NCBI RefSeq assembly: GCF_000327385.1
Contig: NW_008708645.1
Span: 2,688,900 to 2,752,899 of the forward strand
DNA from: Lottia gigantea
Lineage: Eukaryota; Mollusca; Gastropoda; Lottiidae
Length of the DNA: 64,000 bases
Reading direction: 5' to 3'
The notes below the pieces were generated by a model. The model saw only the letters and a program-made list of their open reading frames with translations, had not been told where the DNA came from and searched no databases. How positions within the stretch are numbered: position 1 is the stretch's first letter; each line of letters opens with the position of its first letter. This document shows, one piece after another, positions 49,256 through 59,928 of the stretch. The translations under genes were made by a program, and so were the position numbers.

Positions 49256-51529
49256 CTTAGTTTAATGAATTATTACTTATATAGTATAGAGTATACCTTT
49301 AAACTTTGCACCAAGTGTTATCTTCCTTACGAGACGCGTGTATCAGACCTCAGCCTCAGAAAACATGAACAAGTCGACCAACAAATGAATCGTCACAATT
49401 GCCACCAGTTGTTCATATGCTACTGGATTTTCAACGATTGCTTGCCTCTAGCAGCTGAATTCAATAGACCTGAGCGCATCGACGACACGATCGCAATTGT
49501 CAACAGTTGCTCATATGCATCGACGACAAAGCTAGCGTAGTTGCCAATAGTTGCTGGTTTGCTTCTTTTGAACCAAAACGTGGATCTGGCTTCGACCTGT
49601 GATTATTATTTTATATAGTTTAACGTAGTCGGTTAATTGTTAAGCTTATAGCTCGTATCTATTGCAACTAATCCAGAGAGATGTCCTGAACCCACCAATT
49701 GTCATTGACTCTCTTGTATACAGATATATTCATTTGGTTTAGTTGTATATTTAAGAAGCTATCATCCTTTGAAAATTGAGTCCTTTCATTTTAGTCATAT
49801 TCTTCTACAAACGATGTCGTCAATGTGCGTGGCTATAATCTATGTCGTACCATAAAATACACTTCTATGACGTAGTAATGTGCATGCCATTATTCAACAG
49901 AAAATGTACCGCTTGTCTCTGACGAATTCTATTAATTCATATTCATAAAATAATCAACGAAATCTATGCTTGCATAATACTGTCGTACTCGTGATTTAGT
50001 GAACGCTGATCGGGTTTAAGTGTTAGTGTACAGATGGTCATTAAAGGCAGCCTTGGGTGATATTAGCTCATATTTCCGCTTAATGTCAAGTAATAACTAT
50101 ATTTGGCCATAAGAAGTAGGTTTTCGTGATACCCCTGACGGATTAGTATAATGTGATCAGCAAACACAAAGAAATATAGACTGATTGATTCCGGACTATT
50201 GTTCTTTAAATGTAAAGTGTCGTGACTCAAATGGGTCAGACTCTTCAGATACAATACAAATCTAGGGCACTTCAAAGACAGATTGTCAACATTATACAAC
50301 ATCATATTTCGGTTTTTTACAGTATGCAATATGAATTTGACAAATTCTGAAGGAAACGTCCAAGATTAAGAATAATCTGTTAAGTGAGATGGAAAACGTT
50401 GCCCAATAACATTTCAAACCAAAGTTCACTTCCTTTGCTGTCCAGATGATGATTGCCTATCTGACAGTGCTGCTAATACTCTTAAATTAGCCAGATGTTT
50501 CTTGATAAGCATCAAAACCATTTACGTAACGATAACTTGTTAGATTTACTTTAGTTTGGTTATGTTGATGATCTTGGATGAATTCAGATTATCAAGGTGT
50601 TTTCATAAATTTTTATGGTGTCATTGACCGTTACCCAACATTGACTAACATAGCTTGAAACATATGCAATCGTTTGAATACGAATACGATAGTGTTTGTG
50701 AGTTGAAGAAGTTTTGAAGTGTAAGAAGTTCATTTATCGCCCGAAGATAATGACTTTAGATTTCAGGACAGTTCTTAAAGTTGAGTGTGTACAAAAGAAC
50801 GTAAGTTTTAATTACTTACTGGGTAAACAATCATTACCAAGCTATCGACAACAACGCTTACTCTGACGTCAAAGGATGACAATTAAACTAGTAGTTTTCG
50901 TTAATGAAACTTTATTGAAAAATATCAATTAATGATTTCTGATATTGTGTTATACATTTTTATGAATACTTCTTTTCTATACCGGTCATTATCGTCTTGT
51001 AATCAGATTTTTTTTTTCTCTAAGCCAGACTTCATCATTATTTAACACTTGCCAATTTATTGCCTGTAGAGCCGATTTTTCTCATTTCAGAACCGTCGCT
51101 ATTTTAGTTTAATAGACCAGCAAACTCTTTACGGCTCCATTTTATCTTCTTCATTGGATTTTATGTTTAATTAAAACCAATGAAGTCTTGCGTCAATTAC
51201 CAATTTTTCTTCTTTAACACAATATTAAAGTCAATAAAACATGTTTCATTTAAATTCCGTTCCTATCTGTTGAAATTTAATTTAATGTTTTATGACAAAG
51301 AAAGTTTTCAGAACAACAACCTCCTTTTATACTACGTCTTTGTTTGATCTGACATACCAGTCATAAATTATTCCACTGAAATAGAAAAATATCAATTGAA
51401 AAACAACTATATTTCATGTTTGTTGTCTTTAAAGCTTTATTAATTAATAAATCGTAATGGAACGAATCGAAAATCATACATTTAGCCTACTTTAAAGATA
51501 TATTTGTAACCAGTTTAATGTTTACTAAC
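49256..51529. other. No gene recognised
   Basis: AT-rich sequence with short frames only. I see no exon, RNA gene or known repeat. Confidence 0.4.
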
Positions 51530-52105
51530 ATGAATTATTTGATTTGTAGCCCTCTTAATGTAAAAAGACATGGCATATTTGTAATCACCATAATGGTACA
51601 CAAACATAAATTATTTCCACAAAAATGAATTACTTGATTTGTAACCATCATGATTTTTACAAACATGAATTATTTGTAAGCGCCATAATCTTAACAAACA
51701 TGAATTATTTGTAACCGTCATAATGTAAACAAACATGAATTATTTATAACCGTCATAATGTAAACAAACATGAATTATTTGTAACCGTCATAATGTAAAC
51801 AAACATAATTATTTGTAACCGTCATAATGCAAACAAACACGAATTATTTGTAACCGTCATAATGTAAACAAACATGAATTATTTGTAACCGCCATAATGT
51901 AAACAAACATGAATTATTTGTAACCGTCATAATGTTAACAAACATGAATTATTTGTAACCGTCATAATGTAAACAAACATGAATTATTTGTAACCGTCAT
52001 AATGTAAACAAACACGAATTATTTGTAACCGTCATAATGTAAACAAACATGAATTATTTGTAACCGCCATAATGTCCATAAACATGAATTATAACCGCCA
52101 TAAAA
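51530..52105. repeat. 35-bp minisatellite, about 15 copies
   Basis: The unit is GTAACCGTCATAATGTAAAC followed by AAACATGAATTATTT. The core from about 51690 to 52070 is very regular. Copies on the left edge are longer and diverged. Confidence 0.87.
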
Positions 52106-52619
52106 CACTTTTTAATATTCTATAGTCTGTTGAAATAATGCATTGCGACCACCTCGGAAGGAATCATATAGTTAAACATTATTATACTCTTCTCTTGGGA
52201 TTCGATCTCAGCTACACATAACGATATTGAATGAAAGCTAAAGCAGGAAGCCACATAGAAATAATGATTATTATCTCAACAGCAGGTGCCACGTCTTTTC
52301 ATGATCCGGATTCTGTTAGACTTAATTACAGATTGATAGGCAAATTAATGATGTAGTGTGCTCAAATTAAAAGTTCTGTACGTTGTATGACCAAAGACCA
52401 TTCCTGTTATTTAAATCTACGAACATATTGACAACTTACCATTGCATTTGGACTACTAATAGGTTAATTAAAAATCAAAGCCAGATAACAGTGACCAACG
52501 CAAGAAACAAACAAATACAATTTTACATAGTCATTTTCAAAGACCAATTCAAGGAACTGCATTTGTAACATTTCTTAATAATGACAAATGTTACGGCAAA
52601 CAGGACAGCAGCATTAGCC

Positions 52620-52775
52620 AATTCTTTTTTCAATTTCCAACTGTCGAGGGATCTTGAAGCACTCTGGTCCCATTTGAACGACTTGACGCCTTTTCAGAAA
52701 AAGAAATGAATTGAATGGAGTTTTACGTCCTGCTCTTCTGCACCATGTGGACTAATGAAGACGGCATGCCTTTTA
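52620..52775. mobile_element. Dispersed repeat family D, copy 2
   Basis: It has CTGTCGAGGGATCTTGAAGC and GAACGACTTGACGCC, then TGGAGTTTTACGTCCTGCTC and TTCTGCACCATGTGGACTAA. The two blocks occur in the opposite order at 6.72-7.0 kb, which suggests a longer element or a tandem insertion. Confidence 0.55.
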
Positions 52776-53069
52776 AGAGACAGCTCCTCCGACCTGCATC
52801 ATTGAGAGGGAGCACTCTTTTCGGAGCGTTCATGAATGTTATTTTGATAAGTATCTTCAAGCTATTGTACTAGTTGACTGTTTATTTCATTAGGAATGAC
52901 CTTCAGCCTCTTAGATTAATTCTAAATGAAATAATTACCTGAAAAATATTGAGCTGGTTATCAGTTATTACAGCATCTTTATTATTTATTATCCTTTCGT
53001 CGGAAGACAACACGTAACATAGCTGGATTAAATGTATACTACCTCTTAGGATGACTAGACAATTTAAAT

Positions 53070-53340
53070 TTATAAACCGTCCAAAATGAGTCTCTGATCA
53101 TTAGTGGTTTTGTGAAAACTATACAACAGAATCCCTCTATAGTCTATAAATCAACAAATTAAGTAATTTTGAAACATGCTTAGAAACGTGTTTCAATGAT
53201 TATATATTTAAATGGATATATCGTCAGATTTTATTCTTTAGTCATGGCACCTGGTAAGTCCAACACTTGTTGACCAAGTTTGAGACCAAATTTTTTTTTA
53301 GGCCATTCTAAGAGGTAATATTCTTTTAATATCAATTTTG
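53070..53340 (-). mobile_element. Dispersed repeat family C, copy 3
   Basis: This is the most complete copy, inverted. On the plus strand it runs from CCGTCCAAAATGAGTCTCTG through GAAACATGCTTAGAAACGTG, TTTAGTCATGGCACCTGGTA and GTCCAACACTTGTTGACCAA to CATTCTAAGAGGTAATATTC. It links the two halves seen separately in the other copies. Confidence 0.65.
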
Positions 53341-53799
53341 AAAGTAACTCGTTCCTGTTGTAATATTATATTCATAAGCAGCTTCTGGTAAGCAACTTTC
53401 ATTGTATTTGTTGATTTTTAAGATGATGATAATGGTTATTTTGGTCGACACCCAACAATTTAGGTCTAAAATTAGTATCAAAGAATGGTGTAATTTGGTT
53501 GCTAGAGCGTTATAATGTTATAATGCAGACTGGATTTGAGCTCTGTCAGCTCTTAAAGCTGACATTAAGCCACCTCAAGTGCAAATACATTTGTAGTACG
53601 TTTTGAAAATAGATTGTTCCATATTTTTTTCCATGCAAGGTAAGATCTTTGACATTTATCAAAATTACAGCAATCTTAAAGATTATATGAAACTGATAGA
53701 AGAACTTACTTCCTCGCTTATATCTTGTGGTTTATGTTTTCTCAAATGATTTCTCGTCCGATTTCTTCGTTTTTATTAGTAGGGTAGATGCTTTCACTA

Positions 53800-55380
53800 T
53801 GGATTTCTCAACAAGTTTCCTAGTTTTTATATAAAAAATCCATCTCAATGAATTTCTCAATCTACTCCCAGGTTTTTATCAATGAAGTAAATACTTCCTG
53901 AAAGGATTCAATCAATGTACTAGTTTTTAAAATGAAGTAAATACTTCTTGAAAGGATTCAATCAATTTACTAGTTTTTAAAATGAAGTAAGTACTTCCTG
54001 AAAGGATTCCATCAATTTACTAGTTTTTATCAATGAAGTAAGTACTTCCTGAAAGGATTTCTCAATCGAAAGGATTTCTCATTCGACTTCCTAGTTTTTT
54101 CAATGAAGTAAGTACTTCCTGAAAGGATTTCTCATTCGACTTCCTAGTTTTTATCAGTGAAGTAAATACTTCCTGAAAGGATTCAATCAATTTACTAGTT
54201 TTTAAGATGAAGTAAATAATTCCTGAAAGGATTTCTAATCCGGCGTCCTATTTATCAATGAAATGAATATAATTCCTTTAAAGTAAATACTTGGTGAAAG
54301 GATTTCTCGATCGACTTCTTAGTTTTTATTAATGAATTAAATACTTCATGAAAGGATTTCTCAATGTAGTTTTTATCAATACAGGAAGGATTTCTCAATG
54401 TAGTTTTTATCAATACAGGAAGGATTTCTCAATGTAGTTTTTATCAATACAGGAAGGATTTCTCAATGTAGTTTTTATCAATGAATTAAATACTTTCTCA
54501 AGGGATTTCTCAACCTGCTTTCTAGTTATAATTAATGAAGTAAATGCATTCTTAAGGATTTCTCAACCCAATTTTAATCAATACTGTAAATACTTACTCA
54601 ATGCTGCTCATATTCTATTAATGTAGTAAATACTTATTAAATAAGAGTTTTTGTCAATGAGGAAAGTACTTCTTGAAAAGATATCTCAAACCACTTCCTG
54701 GTTTGTTTTTTTTTCTAGTTTTTATCAATGAAGTAAGTACTTCTTGAAAGGATATGTCGAACCAATTCCTAGTTTTTATCAATACGGTAAATACTTCCTG
54801 GCTGGATTTCTCCATCGACTTTCTTGATTGTATCATTGAGGTTATAGTTTTCTCAATGGATTTCTCAACATAATTCTTCGTTTGCATCAAAAAGGTCAAT
54901 ACTATCTGAATGGATTTCTCAATCCACCTCCATATACTTACTAGTTCTATCAGCAAGTTAGACGATTTCTCAACATACTTGCTAGTTCTATCAGCAAGTT
55001 AGACGATTTCTCAACATACTTTCTAGTTTTTATCAAAAAGGTAAATATTTTCTCGATATTTCTGAATATACTACCTAGATTTTACCAAGGAGGTAGATTC
55101 TTTCTCAATGAATTTCTCAATCTACTTCCTAGTTTTTATGAATAAAGTGAATTTGTTGTCAATGGATTTACTTCTGGATTCTACTTGGTCGTTTTTATCA
55201 ATTAGGTAGATGCTTTTTCTTATTCCTATATATATATTAATATGGTTAATGGTTTCTCTGTGGTTTTCTCAACTCATTCAGGAGTTTATATTTATCAATA
55301 CGGCAAATTCTTTCTTAATGGATTTCTCAGCCAACTTCCTAGTTTTTATCAACAAGGTAAATAACTTTTCAATGGAACTT
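53800..55380. repeat. Degenerate tandem array, unit about 54 bp
   Basis: The plus strand repeats GGATTTCTCAATCGACTTCC and TAGTTTTTATCAATGAAGTA, then AATACTTCCTGAAA. The minus strand reads as an 18-residue pattern near EKSFQEVFTSLIKTRK. One stretch (54654-54956) stays open for 100 codons and holds about five such units. The array is irregular and mostly interrupted by stops, so I call it a satellite, possibly one that grew from coding sequence. Confidence 0.75.
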
Positions 55381-55835
55381 ACTTCCTGTTTTCTTATGCT
55401 TTCTCAGTGTATTCCTCAATGTATTTCTCAATGTATTTCTCAATGAATTTCTCAATGACTTTCTCAATGTATTTCTCAATGGACTCCTCAGTGGATTCCT
55501 CAATGGATTTCTCACTGAATTTCTCAATGGATTCTTCAATGGATTCCTCAATGTATTTCTAAATGTATTTCTCAATGGATTCCTCAATGGATTTCTCACT
55601 GAATTTCTCAATGAATTTCTCAATGTATTTCTCAATGGATTTCTCAATGGATTTCTCAATGAATTTCTCAATGTATTCCTCAATGGATTTCTCAATGAAT
55701 TTCTCAATGGATTTCTCAGTGAGTCAATGTATTTCTCGCTGAATTTCTCAATGAATTTCTCAATGTATTTCTCAATGTATTTCTCATTGTATTTCTCAAT
55801 GGATTTCTCATTGGATTTCTCTATCTGTTTAGTAG
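55381..55835. repeat. 12-bp tandem array
   Basis: About 37 units of TTTCTCAATGTA, TTTCTCAATGGA or TTCCTCAATGAA, directly adjoining the 54-bp array and sharing its TTTCTCAATG core. The minus strand reads RNPL/RNTL repeats or IEK(S/F/Y) repeats, depending on frame. Confidence 0.87.
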
Positions 55836-57398
55836 TTTTAATGAAGAAGAGTACTGTTTTCTCAATGAATTTCTCAAACTACTATACATAGTTATTATCA
55901 ATGAAGTAAATACTTCCTGATCATTCCGCTACCTAGCTTAATGAAAAGGTTAATGCTTTCTCAATGGAATTCGAACGCTTAGACAACAAAACGTCAACTG
56001 GAAAATATTATCATAAAGATCAAAACATTTCCAAGACGTGTCATCCTCTTATACTGGTCCCCTCCAAGACTTGATTGAAAATGATAGCCTTGATCAAGTT
56101 TCAGTCAGGGACGTTTATCCCATTGATAATGTTTGTTTGTTATGATCCAATAATGAAAAGTCAATAATAATGATACTACGTGACCATATATTGAATGGAC
56201 GGTTTACTAGTGATCAATGCGTTAATTTGCTACTTTACAATCACCAAGAGAGCTAGACAATTGTTATATTTCTGTCTTAAATCCAGGGGCGCATCTAGAA
56301 AATGCTTGAGGAGTGGTCCAAAACTGAGCGTTGTCATGTTGTCGGCACGACCCCCCCCCCCCCCCCCTTCAGATGTCAACGGATTGCAGATGGTCTGAGG
56401 TGAGGGCTTAATTCGTGCATTAAAATAAGACCTTTCACAGGCCTCAGGGGTTTGTGGAGGGCATGGCCCAATGATCCTCCTTCTAAATAAGCTACTGCTT
56501 GAATCCATTGAAGTTTTGAGTTGATGTATACACATTTGTGATGCACACGCATGGTCGGTTGAAGATGTATTTACCGCTATTTTTTTGTAACAATAAAGGA
56601 TTTGGGAACAGGCTTTCGCCTCTATCACCCCTCTTCCATAAACATATTTACATAAACATTTTTACATATTAAACAATTTGATTGTTATAAACATATATAC
56701 AGGCATTGCTACTTAATACACCACTCTTTGCAATATTAACATGTATTTTGACTTTTCTGAAGACTTGTGTGTTGCGTTCCTACTTATATTATATTCTTCT
56801 CGTGTTTGTTTGTAGCTTTTCTTACTATTTAGGACGTTATTATTTTTAAATAAAGATTACTTCATTCATATACAAATTTTAATCAAGGAAGTTCGTTGGT
56901 TGCTGAGATCCGTGATCCCTGTGAACACAAAAAAACGTCCAATTCAATACATGTACAGAAGAAAATGTAACAAAAAGCGTCTAGACATTGACAAATTCTG
57001 TTTTCAATTCTCTTTGTAATTCTGAAAGAAGCTTTGGTAATCAACATTGTACACACATGTTTCCTTACTTACTTAACATACTTCGTAATTTTAATAACAA
57101 TTTTGTCGAGGCTTTTGTGTAGGTACTCGGGCGCTTAATAGCTATTGTACTCGGTTATAAGCCATGCTTATTAAAAATGTAAGAAGGAGAACTCAACAAT
57201 ATAACACTGACTTTTAATAGAAGGCTTCATTAACAACCGCGAGCGCGTTAATTAGTTTGAAAACTTCGTCAAAATAAATATTAATTTATTAGTTAGAGTG
57301 GGATGTGGCCAAAGCATGATAAACGTGTCTATATCCATTAAATTGTATCAACGTCCAGCCCTTTGATAACTTTACCTTTATGATGTTTCTATTCAGTA
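55836..57398. other. No gene recognised upstream of the neuropeptide gene
   Basis: AT-rich, with a poly(C) run of about 17 at 56349-56367 that may be a weak spot for sequencing. Any 5' untranslated exon of the neuropeptide gene would lie in or beyond this stretch. I cannot place it. Confidence 0.4.
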
Positions 57399-57402
57399 CA
57401 GA

Positions 57403-57431
57403 TATATAAGTATGAACCTCTTGTGTTTCAG
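57403..57431 (+). promoter_or_regulatory. TATA-like motif or 3' splice site before the signal-peptide exon
   Basis: TATATAAG at 57403-57410 lies 39 bases before the start codon and resembles a TATA box. The following CTCTTGTGTTTCAG ends at 57431 and equally resembles an acceptor for an exon that begins 18 bases before the ATG. The two readings exclude each other; the splice-site reading fits the usual layout of neuropeptide genes better. Confidence 0.3.
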
Positions 57432-57448
57432 CACCAAGAAGAGAACAG

Positions 57449-57525
57449 ATGACCTACCTATCTGGAATCATGATGTATAATATTGTATGTTTAGCTTTCC
57501 TCTGCCTAGTTACAGACAAATACTG
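57449..57525 (+). CDS. Signal-peptide exon of the neuropeptide precursor
   Basis: The ATG at 57449 opens a short frame; a second and third in-frame Met at 57470 and 57473 are alternative starts directly before the hydrophobic core. Read without splicing, the frame stops at 57527. Splicing at GTAATT (57526) joins it in phase to 58208 and continues CVCLRVAKR. The exon is too small to be found by length alone, and the downstream exon lacks any other signal sequence. Confidence 0.82.
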
Positions 57526-59717
57526 GTAATTATTAACATTTTGTACGTTTTGTCAAAAAAATGTCTTAAGATACGATTCTAATGAATAGAGAGAATAGGT
57601 TTTTCAGCTAATTAAGGTTTATAATTAAGTGCGTTTTTTTTACATCGTTAGTCAAACATTTTTTCTTTTTTTTTTTTCGAACTTTTAGGCAAGCAATTTA
57701 AAGACAAATTTGATACGAACATTTTTTCATTTTTTTTTTACATCGTTAGGCAAACCATTTCCAGATAATCATGTACTTAACATCCTTAGGCAAAGCAAAC
57801 CATTTCCAGATAATCTGGTACTTAACATCGTTAGGCAAACCATTTCCAGATAATCTGGTACTTAACATCGTTAGGCAAACCATTTCCAGATAATCTGGTA
57901 CTTAACATCGTTAGGCAAACCATTTCCAGATGATAAAGAGGTTTTTTTCATAGTCAGGCAAGATACGGTTAAGAAGATATTTAACTTTGTTAGACAAACC
58001 TATTTAAAATAATAAGGAGAATTTTCAGTATCCTCCCAATTTGTATATGTGGCACTATATCTATGGTTATTATTTATAGTGATATTGCATCATGTATAAT
58101 AAAGCAGATTCAACGGCACTATCCAGCTTTCGACCACCAATGATGCACTTGGGCTTGGTGAAAAGTCTTTCAAACTAATTTTTAAATATTTCATTATTTA
58201 ATTTCAGTGTATGTTTACGTGTTGCTAAAAGGAGCATCGAAAACTTTGATGAAGAAGACGCTGATTTTATTCCGGCATCGTATCCTTATATTACTAAAAG
58301 ACTTTACCATGGCCTATCTTTCTACCCCTTTCAACACAAGAGACCCTTTGATTACCTGGCCAGTGGCTTGATAGGGAAAAGAGCATACGGTCGATTCGGA
58401 GATTATCGAGATTTCATGTGGAAACGGCCTTTTGATACTTTAGCTGCGGGTCTTATCGGAAAACGGACCATCGACTCATTAGCGTCTGGATTAATTGGCA
58501 AAAGGAGCTTTGAAACAACACAACCAAAATTTCTTTCAAAAAGATCCATCAGAGGAATGTATCTAGATAAACTGAACATGCAAAATATAAATGAAGGTAG
58601 CATGGCAAGTCCAGTGGTTACAAAGAGAAATATAGATTCGTTAGCCAATGGATTGGTAGGTAAACGGCCTATGGATTCATTGGCAAGTGGTCTTGTGGGC
58701 AAGAGACCCATGGACTCTTTAGCAAGTGGGCTTGTTGGAAAGCGACATATGGACTCTTTAGCAAGCGGTCTTGTTGGAAAGCGACATATGGACTCTTTAG
58801 CAAGTGGGCTTGTTGGAAAAAGATATATGGATTCGTTAGCAAGTGGTCTTGTTGGAAAACGACATATGGACTCTTTAGCGAGCGGTCTTGTTGGAAAACG
58901 ACATATGGATTCATTAGCAAGTGGGCTTGTTGGAAAACGACATATGGACTCTTTAGCAAGTGGTCTTGTTGGAAAACGACATATGGACTCTTTAGCTAGC
59001 GGTCTTGTTGGAAAGCGACATATGGACTCTTTAGCAAGTGGTCTTGTTGGAAAAAGACATATGGATTCATTAGCAAGTGGGCTTGTTGGAAAGCGACCCT
59101 TTGATACTTTAGCAAGCGGTCTTGTTGGCAAACGCCCGTTTGATACTTTGGCCAGCGGTCTTGTTGGAAAGCGACCCTTTGATACTTTGGCAAGCGGTCT
59201 TGTTGGCAAACGCCCGTTTGATACTTTGGCCAGCGGTCTTGTTGGAAAGCGACCCTTTGATACTTTGGCTAGCGGTCTTGTTGGCAAACGCCCCTTTGAT
59301 ACTTTGGCTAGCGGTCTTGTTGGAAAGCGACCCTTTGATACTTTGGCAAGCGGTCTTGTAGGCAAACGCCCCTTTGATACTTTGGCAAGCGGTCTTGTTG
59401 GAAAGCGACCCTTTGATACTTTGGCAAGCGGTCTTGTTGGCAAACGACAAATGGATTCTTTAGCTAGTGGACTGGTCGGTAAACGATTGGTGGATTCTTT
59501 AGCGAGTGGTTTAGTTGGCAAACGCCCCATGGATTCATTAGCAAGTGGCTTGGTTGGAAAACGTCATTCATTAAACGACTCATCAAGTCAGAGGGGAACA
59601 GATTCAGAATTAAAAGAACAAGTCGGAAAAGGAAACTCAGACGAAACAGATAACGATATCAGTGAACAATTTCTAAACGAACAAATATCTAGTGATAAAC
59701 AAAATCCTGAAAATTAA
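57449..59717 (+). CDS. LASGLVamide-type neuropeptide precursor, 27 amidated peptide copies (two coding exons)
   Basis: Exon one, 57449-57525, encodes 25 residues and two bases. The donor is GTAATT and the acceptor TTTAATTTCAG, and exon two is 58208-59717. The join is phase 2, restores a Cys codon and gives one 528-residue frame. The N terminus holds a hydrophobic core (MMYNIVCLAFLCLVT), so it is secreted. After VAKR come spacer peptides and 27 decapeptides ending LASGLV, LASGLI, LAAGLI or LANGLV, every one followed by GKR. By known prohormone processing, Lys-Arg would be cut and Gly converted to a C-terminal amide. Counts: PFDT-LASGLV 9, HMDS 8, PMDS 3, and one each of YMDS, QMDS, LVDS, NIDS-LANGLV, TIDS-LASGLI, PFDT-LAAGLI and PFDY-LASGLI. 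The tail of about 50 residues is acidic and uncut. The family name is from memory of molluscan neuropeptide surveys. Confidence 0.9.
57740..57935. repeat. Intronic 40-bp minisatellite in the neuropeptide gene
   Basis: The unit is CATCGTTAGGCAAACCATTT followed by CCAGATAATCTGGTACTTAA. It occurs four to five times inside the 682-bp intron; the second unit has a 6-bp insertion. CCAGATAATCTGG is palindromic around its centre. Confidence 0.83.
58629..59564 (+). repeat. 39-bp coding array: 24 uninterrupted neuropeptide units
   Basis: The array is 936 bp, exactly 24 units of 39 bp, each encoding ten residues plus GKR. Unit one is NIDS-LANGLV. Units 2-12 (58668-59096) are PMDS, HMDS or YMDS types, units 13-21 (59097-59447) are all PFDT, and units 22-24 are QMDS, LVDS and PMDS. 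Within the PFDT block the codons alternate between GGAAAGCGACCC and GGCAAACGCCC, a 78-bp dimer. Three further copies lie upstream at 58344, 58428 and 58467, separated by spacers or diverged. Confidence 0.93.
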
Positions 59718-59922
59718 AAACTTTTTGAAAACTTTTTTCTGTTTGTATTGATGATATATAGATTCCCTCGATGAAGCTTATAGAATGGGAACAAAGTCAC
59801 AACGTAATGAACTTCAGAAGCTATGTATCATCAAACAAAATATGACTTCATCGGTATGCTACTAAATAAGTTGAATATTTGGTCACTGACAGAAAAGAAA
59901 CAGTGAAATCCCATAATTCAAC

Positions 59923-59928
59923 ATTAAA
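59923..59928 (+). terminator. Possible poly(A) signal ATTAAA of the neuropeptide gene
   Basis: ATTAAA lies about 206 bases after the stop codon. There is no canonical AATAAA in the first 250 bases after the stop. Another ATTAAA overlaps the stop codon itself and is less likely to be used. Confidence 0.25.

Noticed and set aside
55369-55707. 112-codon minus-strand frame of RNPL/RNTL repeats
   Set aside because: It is a 12-bp satellite read in one of three open frames. The best protein-like frame is broken. It is kept only as a question in the findings.
58403-59530. 375-codon minus-strand frame and other frames across the neuropeptide array
   Set aside because: The 39-bp unit is a multiple of three, so any frame without a stop in one unit stays open throughout. 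Only the plus frame has a signal peptide, processing sites and splice sites.
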